Source: SHZI01 sp031395645 (GTDB taxonomy: Bacteria; Pseudomonadota; Gammaproteobacteria; Steroidobacterales; GCA-2729495). From it: 64,000 nt of DNA. Each line of letters starts with the position of its first letter. Within the stretch, counting starts at the first letter, position 1. The position numbers were made by a program, and so were the translations under genes. Where the stretch lies: NCBI GenBank assembly GCA_031395645.1, contig JANNJM010000087.1:244852-308851 (forward strand), read 5' to 3'. The notes below the pieces were generated by a model that was not told the origin of the DNA, made no database searches, and saw only the letters and a program-made list of their open reading frames with translations. Shown here one piece after another: positions 57,389-64,000 of this stretch.

Positions 57389-59317
57389 TCAACCCTCCAT
57401 AACTGTGCGGCCGCGGCTCGCAATCTCCGTGGTGAGGCCCTGGACCAGCCGCTCTAGCGGCATGGTGCCCAGATCCTTACCACCGCGCGTGCGCACGGCC
57501 ACCGCATGATTTTGTGCTTCGCGGTCCCCCACGACGACCAGATAGGGAACCCGTTGCAAGGTGTGCTCGCGAATCTTAAAGCCAATCGTCTCGTTCCGCA
57601 AATCCGCTTCCGCCCGAACGCCCTGATTTATCAGGGTTTCCTGAACCTGCCCGGCAAACTCGGTCTGTCGGTCCGTAATATTGAGGACGACCACCTGCAC
57701 CGGAGCCAGCCAGGTGGGCAGCCGACCGGCGTGGTGCTCGAGCAGGATGCCGCAGAATCGCTCCAGGGACCCGAACATGGCCCGATGGAGCATGACCGGC
57801 ACCCGGCGCTGGCTGTCGTCCCCAATGAAGGAGGCGCCCAGTCGTTCCGGCAGGTTGAAGTCCACCTGCAGGGTGCCGCACTGCCAGTCCCGGCCGATGG
57901 CATCGCGCAGGACGAATTCCAGCTTCGGGCCGTAAAAGGCCCCCTCCCCCGGGTTGTACTCGAGATCCAGCCCCCCGGCCTTGGCGGCCGCCCGCAGTGC
58001 CGCCTCCGCCTGGTCCCAGATCGCGTCGCTGCCAACCCGCTTGGCGGGCCGATCCGAGAACTTCACGCGGATATCGTCGAACCCGAAGTCACGGTAGATG
58101 CCGAGGATGAGGTCAGTAACTGCGACGGACTCGGCCGTTATCTGGTCCTCAGTGCAGAAGATGTGGGCATCATCCTGAGTAAAGGCCCGGACCCGCATCA
58201 GGCCGTGGAGCGCTCCGGAAGGCTCGTAGCGATGCACCTTGCCGAATTCGCACAGTCGCAGGGGCAGATCCCGGTAACTTTTCAGACCCTGATTGAAGAC
58301 CTGCACGTGCCCCGGGCAGTTCATGGGCTTGATCGCAAAGACCCGCTCATCCGGGGTCTTCGTCAGGAACATGTTGTCGCCGAACTTCTCCATGTGCCCG
58401 GACTGCACCCACAGGCCGCGGTCCATGATCTCTGGCGTACTCACTTCCTGGTAGCCGGCCGCGAGCTGCTGCTCCCGCATATAGCCAATCAGCTGCAGGA
58501 ACAGCGTCCAGCCCCTGGGGTGCCAGAACACGGCACCAGGGGCTTCCTCCTGAAAATGGAACAGGTCAAGTTCCCGGCCGAGCTTGCGGTGGTCGCGCTT
58601 CTCCGCCTCCTCCAGGCGGGTGAGGTAAGCCTTCAGGGCGGCCTCATCGGGCCACGCCGTGCCGTAGATGCGCTGAAGCATCTCGTTCCGGGAATCGCCA
58701 CGCCAGTACGCACCCGCCAGCTTGGTGAGCTTGAATGCCTTGAGCTTGCCGGTTGAAGGCACATGGGGTCCGCGACAGAGGTCCACCCAGCCCCCTTGGC
58801 CATAGAGGCTGATCTCCTGGTCTGCCGGGATCGCCGCAATAATTTCTGCCTTATAGCGCTCGCCAAGATCCGTGAAGAACTTGACGGCAGAATCCCGGGA
58901 CATCACCCGCCGCTCTACCGGCAGGTCGGACGCGACGAGTTCCTTCATCCGGGCCTCGATGGCGACCAGGTCCTCGGGCGTAAAAGGCCTCTTGAACGCG
59001 AAGTCGTAGTAAAAGCCATCCTCGATCACGGGACCGATGGTGACCTGGGCATCAGGAAACAGGGACTGGACCGCCTGGGCCAGCAGATGGGCCGTGGAGT
59101 GCCGGAGTATTTCCAGGCCAGCCGGGTCCTTCGAGGTAATGATTGAGAGCCGGGCGTCCTGTTCGATCAGATAGCTCGTGTCCACCAGCTGATCGTTGAC
59201 CCGTCCGCCCAGTGCCGCACGCGCCAGGCCAGCGCCAATAGCAGCCGCTACCTCACCCACCGTGACCGGGCGATCAAATGCTCTCTGGCTGCCATCCGGC
59301 AGAGTGATGCTGGGCAT
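57389..59317 (-). CDS. thrS: Threonine-tRNA ligase
   Basis: ThrRS has 642 residues with an N-terminal TGS domain (PSITLPDGSQRAFDRPVTVG), the editing domain with HxxxH in LRHSTAHLLAQAVQSLFPDA, a class II core with RYEPSGALHGLMRVRAFTQD (motif 2) and HRAMFGSLERFCGILLEHHA (motif 3), and the C-terminal anticodon-binding domain. Its stop is 3 nt from the infC start, so infC is translated by coupling. tRNA-Val lies 16 nt upstream of its ATG. Confidence 0.96.
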   Translation of the reverse strand: MPSITLPDGSQRAFDRPVTVGEVAAAIGAGLARAALGGRVNDQLVDTSYLIEQDARLSIITSKDPAGLEILRHSTAHLLAQAVQSLFPDAQVTIGPVIEDGFYYDFAFKRPFTPEDLVAIEARMKELVASDLPVERRVMSRDSAVKFFTDLGERYKAEIIAAIPADQEISLYGQGGWVDLCRGPHVPSTGKLKAFKLTKLAGAYWRGDSRNEMLQRIYGTAWPDEAALKAYLTRLEEAEKRDHRKLGRELDLFHFQEEAPGAVFWHPRGWTLFLQLIGYMREQQLAAGYQEVSTPEIMDRGLWVQSGHMEKFGDNMFLTKTPDERVFAIKPMNCPGHVQVFNQGLKSYRDLPLRLCEFGKVHRYEPSGALHGLMRVRAFTQDDAHIFCTEDQITAESVAVTDLILGIYRDFGFDDIRVKFSDRPAKRVGSDAIWDQAEAALRAAAKAGGLDLEYNPGEGAFYGPKLEFVLRDAIGRDWQCGTLQVDFNLPERLGASFIGDDSQRRVPVMLHRAMFGSLERFCGILLEHHAGRLPTWLAPVQVVVLNITDRQTEFAGQVQETLINQGVRAEADLRNETIGFKIREHTLQRVPYLVVVGDREAQNHAVAVRTRGGKDLGTMPLERLVQGLTTEIASRGRTVMEG

Positions 59318-59333
59318 GGGTGCTGTACGTTAA

Positions 59334-59409
59334 TGGTAGGCGCGAGTGGAGTCGAACCACCGACCCCTTCCATGTCAAGGAAGTGCTCTAACCACTGAGC
59401 TACGCGCCT
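59334..59409 (-). tRNA. tRNA-Val (anticodon GAC)
   Basis: The 76-nt cloverleaf has encoded CCA (59336-59334), acceptor AGGCGCG with CGCGCCT, D-arm TAGCTCAGTGGTTAGAGCA, anticodon stem CTTCC/GGAAG with loop TTGACAT giving anticodon GAC, and T-arm GTGGTTCGACTCCAC. It lies immediately upstream of thrS on the same strand. Confidence 0.95.
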
Positions 59410-59488
59410 GTTGCGGGCCGGGCGGAACGATACAGAATGCCGGGCGCCCTTAGCAAGACAGACGCCAGGACCGCGTCAGCGGGCCAAA

Positions 59489-61501
59489 TCAGCGGGTCAG
59501 GATGGCAGGAAGCCCCAACTCAACCCGGCGAAGGTCCTGTAGCGCGTCCCGGAGCCTCGCCGCCTCTTCAAACTCGAGATTCCGCGCGTGTTCGAACATG
59601 TCCTTCTCCATCCGCGCGATTCGCCGGGCCAACTGGTCGGGAGTGAGCCGCCGGTATTCCTCGCGGGACTCGGCCACCCGCTGGCCCCGGCGTGACGAGG
59701 GAGCCCGCGCCCCGTCCATGATGTCCCGTACCTGCTTGACGATGCTCCGTGGCTCGATGCCGTGCCGGCGATTGAACTCCACCTGCTTCTGCCGGCGACG
59801 GTCTGTTTCGTCGATCGCCCGCTGCATTGAGCCGGTGACTTTGTCCGCGTACATGATGGCCGTACCGTTCAGATTACGCGCAGCCCGCCCTACTGTCTGG
59901 ATCAATGCACCCTCCGAACGGAGAAAACCCTCACGGTCAGCATCCAGAATCGCCACCAGGGACACCTCAGGAAGATCCAGACCTTCTCGGAGCAAATTGA
60001 TCCCGACCAGGACGTCGAAGGCGCCCAGCCGCAAATCCCGGATGATCTCCATGCGTTCTACGGTTTCAATATCCGAGTGGAGGTAGCGGACGCGGATGCC
60101 GTGCTCCTGCAAGTAGTCTGTCAGATCCTCCGCCATGCGCTTGGTCAGCGTCGTGATCAGTACGCGCTCCTGCCGGGCAACCCGGATCTGGATTTCCGAG
60201 AGTACGTCATCGACCTGAGTCGACGCCGGACGGACCTCGATGGGAGGATCGATAAGGCCGGTCGGTCGGACGACCTGCTCAACTACCGCGCCAGAGTGCG
60301 TGCGCTCATAGGGACCGGGCGTGGCGGAGACGTAAATCGTCTGTGGCGACCTGGCCTCGAATTCATCGAACCGCAACGGCCGGTTGTCGAGCGCGGACGG
60401 CAATCGAAAGCCGTATTCGACCAGCGTCTCCTTGCGGGAACGGTCGCCACGGTACATGCCCCCAAGTTGTGGAATCGTTACGTGACTTTCATCGACCACG
60501 AGTAGTGCATCGTCAGGAAGATAGTCGAACAGGCAGGGTGGCGGTTCACCGGGCTGGTTCCCGGAAAGGTAGCGACTGTAGTTCTCGATGCCATTGCAGT
60601 AGCCAAGCTCCGCCATCATTTCGACGTCGTAGCGGGTGCGTTGTTCAAGCCTCTGCGCTTCGACGAGCTTGTTTGCGCTGCGCAACTCTTCGAGCCTGAT
60701 GACCAGATCGCGCTTGATCTGATCGACTGCCCGGAGCACGACGTCCCGCGGGGTCACATAGTGACTCTTGGGAAAAATCGTCAGCCGCGGAACGCTGCGC
60801 AGTACCTCGCCTGTCAGGGGATCGAAATAGGCAAGGTTCTCGATTTCGTCGTCAAACAGGGTAACGCGGACCGCCTCACGCTCTGCGTCCGCTGGAAATA
60901 TATCAATCAGTTCCCCACGGGCCCGATAAGTGCCATTGCTGAGCTGCACATCGTTGCGGGTGTACTGCATCTCGGCCAGCCGTCGCAGCAGGTCGCGCTC
61001 TGGCAAGCGATGGCCCCGCGACAAGTGTAAAACCATGCTGAGGTAGGACTGGGGATTGCCCAGGCCGTAAATTGCGGAGACTGTCGCCACAATGATGCAG
61101 TCGCGACGCTCAAGCAGGGCCTTGGTGGCGGACAGGCGCATTTGCTCAATATGCGCATTAATCGCCGCATCTTTCTCGATGTAGGTGTCGGAAGACGGGA
61201 CGTAGGCCTCCGGCTGGTAGTAGTCGTAGTAGGAGACGAAATACTCAACCCGGTTATTCGGGAAGAACTCCCGCATCTCACCGTAGAGCTGGCCTGCCAG
61301 GGTCTTGTTGGGCGCCAGGATGAGCGCAGGCCGCTGCTGCGCCTCGATGACACTGGCAATAGTAAAGGTCTTGCCGGAACCCGTAACGCCAAGCAGGGTT
61401 TGCCGGGCCAGCCCACTGGACAAGCCGCTGTTCAGAGCTTCTATGGCTTCTGGCTGATCGCCAGCAGGACGGAAGTCGGAGGAGAGTTGAATGCGGTCCA
61501 T
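59489..61501 (-). CDS. uvrB: UvrABC system protein B
   Basis: UvrB verifies DNA damage and recruits UvrC in nucleotide excision repair. It has 670 residues. Walker A is GVTGSGKTFTIA, the beta-hairpin region is YYDYYQPEAYVPSSDTYIEK, Walker B-type DESHVTIPQ, helicase motif VI region IQTVGRAARNLNG, and the UVR domain at the C-terminus EKDMFEHARNLEFEEAARLR. It is divergent from the aspartate aminotransferase. Confidence 0.96.
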   Translation of the reverse strand: MDRIQLSSDFRPAGDQPEAIEALNSGLSSGLARQTLLGVTGSGKTFTIASVIEAQQRPALILAPNKTLAGQLYGEMREFFPNNRVEYFVSYYDYYQPEAYVPSSDTYIEKDAAINAHIEQMRLSATKALLERRDCIIVATVSAIYGLGNPQSYLSMVLHLSRGHRLPERDLLRRLAEMQYTRNDVQLSNGTYRARGELIDIFPADAEREAVRVTLFDDEIENLAYFDPLTGEVLRSVPRLTIFPKSHYVTPRDVVLRAVDQIKRDLVIRLEELRSANKLVEAQRLEQRTRYDVEMMAELGYCNGIENYSRYLSGNQPGEPPPCLFDYLPDDALLVVDESHVTIPQLGGMYRGDRSRKETLVEYGFRLPSALDNRPLRFDEFEARSPQTIYVSATPGPYERTHSGAVVEQVVRPTGLIDPPIEVRPASTQVDDVLSEIQIRVARQERVLITTLTKRMAEDLTDYLQEHGIRVRYLHSDIETVERMEIIRDLRLGAFDVLVGINLLREGLDLPEVSLVAILDADREGFLRSEGALIQTVGRAARNLNGTAIMYADKVTGSMQRAIDETDRRRQKQVEFNRRHGIEPRSIVKQVRDIMDGARAPSSRRGQRVAESREEYRRLTPDQLARRIARMEKDMFEHARNLEFEEAARLRDALQDLRRVELGLPAILTR

Positions 61502-61601
61502 CGGGTGGGCATTGACTGGTCTGCATCGGCAGTTGGTTGCGGGACCCGAATCCCTTAGAATTTGCGGCCGTCTTGAGCCCCGAGTCCAGCAAGGAAGTCC
61601 C

Positions 61602-62783
61602 GTGAGTCTAGCAGTTTCGCAGCGCTGTCAGCGAGTCAAGCCGTCGCCCACCATGGCTGTCACCGCCATGGCCGCCGAACTTCGTGCCAAGGGGCGCGAT
61701 GTCATCGATCTCGGTGCCGGTGAGCCGGATTTCGACACTCCCGAGCACATCAAGGCGGCGGGCATTGCGGCCATTCGCGGGGGACAGACCAAATACACGG
61801 CAGTTGAGGGCACTGCAGCACTCAAGAATGCCGTCATCGAGAAGTTCCACCGCGAGAATCATCTGACATACGGCGCGGACCAGATCATCGTTTCCTGTGG
61901 TGCCAAGCAGACCTGCTACAACGTTTGCGGAGCCGTACTCAATCCGGGCGACGAAGCCATCGTGCCGGCACCGTACTGGGTCTCGTACCCGGACATGATC
62001 AAGCTGGCCGATGCTGAGCCGGTCATCGTCCCCGCGATGATGGCAGACGGCTTCAAGATCTCCCCTGCTCTCCTTGAGGCTGCGATCACGCCGAAGACCC
62101 GCCTGGTATTCCTCAACAGCCCGTCGAATCCTACGGGTGCTGCCTATACACGGGCAGAGTTGCAGGCGCTGGGCGCCGTACTCGATAAGCATCCGGCGAT
62201 CGTCATCGCCGCCGACGACATGTACGAGCACATCTACTGGGCACAGGAACCCTTTGTCAGCTTTGCCGAGGTGTGTCCTGCGCTCTATGATCGAACGGTC
62301 ACTATCAACGGCGTGTCAAAAGCCTACGCGATGACCGGCTGGCGCATTGGCTACGCAGGTGGCCCCAAATCGATCATTGGAGCCATGAAAAAGATTCAGA
62401 GCCAGAGCACCTCAAATCCCTCAAGTATCTCCCAGGCAGCAAGCATCGCCGCGCTATCGGGCGACCAGACCTGCGTCAGGGAGATGACAAAAGCGTTCCG
62501 GGAGCGCCACGACTATGTGGTAGCAGCACTCAATGGCATACCGGGCTTCGAATGCATCCCGTCTTCGGGAACGTTCTATGCGTTTCCGAGCGTCAGCGGG
62601 GCCCTGCGTGCGAAAGGCCTCAAGGATGATCTGGCCCTGTCGGAACTGCTGCTAAACAGTGGCGAGGTTGCGGTGGTGCCAGGTTCCGCATTCGGCGCAC
62701 CCGGCTACCTGCGGCTGTCGTTCGCCTGCAGCCTTGAGGTGCTTAAGGAGTCCATTCGTCGGATCACGCGTGTGATCGGATAA
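61602..62783 (+). CDS. aspC: Aspartate aminotransferase (class I, Ib-type)
   Basis: The 393-residue PLP enzyme begins SLAVSQRCQRVKPSPTMAVT from GTG 61602, preceded by AAGGAAG. Marks are DLGAGEPDFDTPEHIK, KYTAVEGTAALKNAVI, NSPSNPTGAAYT, ADDMYEHIYW, and the PLP lysine in INGVSKAYAMTGWRIGYAGG. It belongs to the bacterial Ib subgroup (AatA/AspC) that interconverts aspartate and oxaloacetate, sometimes with prephenate activity. A frame extending to 61491 overlaps uvrB and is not credible. Confidence 0.93.
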   Translation: MSLAVSQRCQRVKPSPTMAVTAMAAELRAKGRDVIDLGAGEPDFDTPEHIKAAGIAAIRGGQTKYTAVEGTAALKNAVIEKFHRENHLTYGADQIIVSCGAKQTCYNVCGAVLNPGDEAIVPAPYWVSYPDMIKLADAEPVIVPAMMADGFKISPALLEAAITPKTRLVFLNSPSNPTGAAYTRAELQALGAVLDKHPAIVIAADDMYEHIYWAQEPFVSFAEVCPALYDRTVTINGVSKAYAMTGWRIGYAGGPKSIIGAMKKIQSQSTSNPSSISQAASIAALSGDQTCVREMTKAFRERHDYVVAALNGIPGFECIPSSGTFYAFPSVSGALRAKGLKDDLALSELLLNSGEVAVVPGSAFGAPGYLRLSFACSLEVLKESIRRITRVIG

Positions 62784-62855
62784 CGTGCTTCGTGTTCTTG
62801 ACTTGCCACGCCGCGATCGCTGAGAATCCGGCGCGCTTCAGGGCGATTGCTCGCT

Positions 62856-62930
62856 TCCCCGGTAGCTCAGTGGTAGAGCAACCGGCTGTTAACCGGTTGG
62901 TCGCTGGTTCGAATCCGGCCCGGGGAGCCA
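62856..62930 (+). tRNA. tRNA-Asn (anticodon GTT)
   Basis: The 75-nt cloverleaf has encoded CCA (62928-62930), acceptor TCCCCGG with CCGGGGA, D-arm TAGCTCAGTGGTAGAGCA, anticodon stem ACCGG/CCGGT with loop CTGTTAA giving GTT, and T-arm CTGGTTCGAATCCGG. Confidence 0.95.
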
Positions 62931-62965
62931 ATTATCTTCACGCCAACCAGAGGTGCGCCAGCTGT

Positions 62966-63823
62966 TCAGGCGAGCGTCTTCAGGTGAGCCAGTAACGGGC
63001 CCGCAAGCGCAGGGTCTGAAAGCGCGTAGTCCACTGTAGCCTCGATGTAGCCGAGCTTGCTGCCGCAGTCGTAGCGGTGCCCGGTGAACGGCAAAGCGTA
63101 GACGGGTTCTGCCTCCAACAGTTGGCCGATGCCGTCCGTGAGCTGAATCTCTCCACCCGCACCCCGTCCGGTCGACTCCAGTATCCCGAAGATTGCCGGC
63201 GTGAGCAGATAACGACCCACGACTGCCAATCGGGACGGAGCCAATTCGGGCGCAGGCTTCTCGACGATCTGAATCAGCCGGTTGTTGTTATCCACAGCAA
63301 CGATGCCGTAGTCGCTGGTCCTGCTACGGGGGACATCCTGCACGGCCAGGACGCTGGAACCGTGTTGCTCGTGGTGGCGACGAAGCTGCGTCAGGCAGCC
63401 AACGTCTGCCTTGATGAGGTCGTCTGGCAGGTGCACAAAGAACGGCTCGTCACCCACGGCAGGCCGGGCGCACAGCACGGCATGTCCCAGCCCGAGAGGT
63501 TCACCCTGCCGGATATAGACGCACGACACCCCGACAGGGAGGATCGCGTGGACGAGGTCCAGGAGATCCTGCTTGCCGGACGCGCTGAGCGCCCGCTCGA
63601 GTTCCGGATCGCGATCGAAGTGATCCTCGATAGCGCGCTTGCCGCTACCAGTAATGAAAACCAGCCGCGTAACACCGGCTTCGATGGCCTCTTCGACGGC
63701 GTACTGCACGAGTGGCTTATCAACGATTGGCAGCATCTCCTTCGGCATCGCCTTTGTTGCCGGGAGAAATCTGGTCCCTCTTCCTGCAACAGGGAAAACA
63801 GCAGTGCGGACAGGACTATGCAT
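62966..63823 (-). CDS. galU: UTP-glucose-1-phosphate uridylyltransferase
   Basis: GalU forms UDP-glucose for envelope polysaccharides and trehalose-type metabolism. The 285-residue protein starts TAVFPVAGRGTRFLPATKAM, includes PKEMLPIVDKPLVQYAVEEA, FITGSGKRAIEDHF, GLGHAVLCARPAVGDEPFFV and the C-terminal YDCGSKLGYIEATVDYAL. The nucleotide-binding G-x-G-T-R and catalytic Lys in LPIVDKP are present. It stands alone at the right end, convergent with tRNA-Asn. Confidence 0.95.
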   Translation of the reverse strand: MHSPVRTAVFPVAGRGTRFLPATKAMPKEMLPIVDKPLVQYAVEEAIEAGVTRLVFITGSGKRAIEDHFDRDPELERALSASGKQDLLDLVHAILPVGVSCVYIRQGEPLGLGHAVLCARPAVGDEPFFVHLPDDLIKADVGCLTQLRRHHEQHGSSVLAVQDVPRSRTSDYGIVAVDNNNRLIQIVEKPAPELAPSRLAVVGRYLLTPAIFGILESTGRGAGGEIQLTDGIGQLLEAEPVYALPFTGHRYDCGSKLGYIEATVDYALSDPALAGPLLAHLKTLA

Positions 63824-64000
63824 GCGGGGTGCTCGGGAGCTGGCGGAATGTCCAGACGCGGATGATAGCGAATACTCAATTGCCGGGTAGAGGACTGGTG
63901 CGCCGGGGGGCGTGTAACGGGGGACGCAGGCCCACAGGTATTAAGGCGGGGTGGGGGGTTTAGCGGGCGGTCCGGTGCGGGGATTTTAGCGGTTAAGGTT
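63824..64000. other. Right-edge non-coding region, G-rich
   Basis: This 177-nt stretch upstream of galU has no credible gene. From about 63902 it is strongly G-rich on the plus strand, with runs of four to six G (for example GGGGTGGGGGG). Two similar TTTAGCGG / TTTTAGCGG words occur near the end. No promoter is clear. Confidence 0.4.

Noticed and set aside
57506..58756. A 416-codon plus-strand open frame
   Set aside because: It is the mirror of thrS, which is unambiguous.
63902..63960. Possible G-quadruplex or origin-like element
   Set aside because: G-runs are present, but spacing does not give four G3 runs within short loops, and there are no DnaA-box-like repeats.
1..64000. CRISPR array, phage, IS element or toxin-antitoxin system
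   Set aside because: No regularly spaced repeats, transposase or integrase motifs, or paired toxin-antitoxin genes were seen.

Overview
The window looks like a chromosomal segment of a high-GC gammaproteobacterium, most likely from the Xanthomonadales/Nevskiales/Steroidobacter side. The reasons are a fused aspartate kinase-diaminopimelate decarboxylase, a TrpR-like YerC regulator heading the histidine operon, long-form HisG, the thrS-infC-rpmI-rplT-pheS-pheT-ihfA-merR order, and one GTAG-type REP hairpin. The taxonomic call is inference. I see no prophage, insertion sequence, CRISPR array or plasmid functions.

Layout. 1-12.7 kb: the N-terminal two thirds of a RecB-like DNA repair protein (cut by the window edge), an AlaA-type aminotransferase, an MFS transporter, a two-domain VOC protein, a DUF418 membrane protein, a family 2 glycosyltransferase, small membrane proteins and a sulfurtransferase. 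12.7-27.6 kb: a catabolic region with etfBA, a Prx5-type peroxiredoxin, aldehyde dehydrogenase, SDR, an IclR regulator, hydantoinase-type B and A subunits, an HMG-CoA lyase, a CaiB-type CoA transferase, a second VOC protein, a fumarylacetoacetase-like protein and a [2Fe-2S] ferredoxin. 27.6-33.6 kb: leuA-ilvE-leuC-leuD-leuB behind a leucine-rich leader peptide and attenuator. 33.6-40.7 kb: yerC-hisGDCBHAFE, preceded by a symmetrical operator. 40.7-45.1 kb: lysAC and ilvD on the opposite strand. 45.1-51.8 kb: FAD-linked oxidase, nucleotidyl-cyclase-like protein, nitrilase homologue, cupin, Rieske oxygenase and a CpeT-like protein. 51.8-64 kb: tRNA-Pro, merR, ihfA, pheTS, rplT, rpmI, infC, thrS, tRNA-Val, uvrB, aspartate aminotransferase, tRNA-Asn and galU.

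How it works together. The centre is an amino-acid biosynthesis island (Leu/Val/Ile, His, Lys). The leu operon shows classical transcription attenuation; the his operon appears to be repressed by its first gene product. Most genes in both operons overlap or nearly touch, which suggests translational coupling. hisI is missing from an otherwise complete his operon.

The least ordinary observations concern translation starts. hisF has no ATG, GTG or TTG upstream of its catalytic Asp codon and must start at ATT, with a good Shine-Dalgarno. infC starts at ATC. The VOC gene after the CoA transferase appears to start at CTG, in a CTGA overlap with the preceding stop. AUU/AUC starts are the class discriminated by IF3, so hisF may respond to IF3 level.
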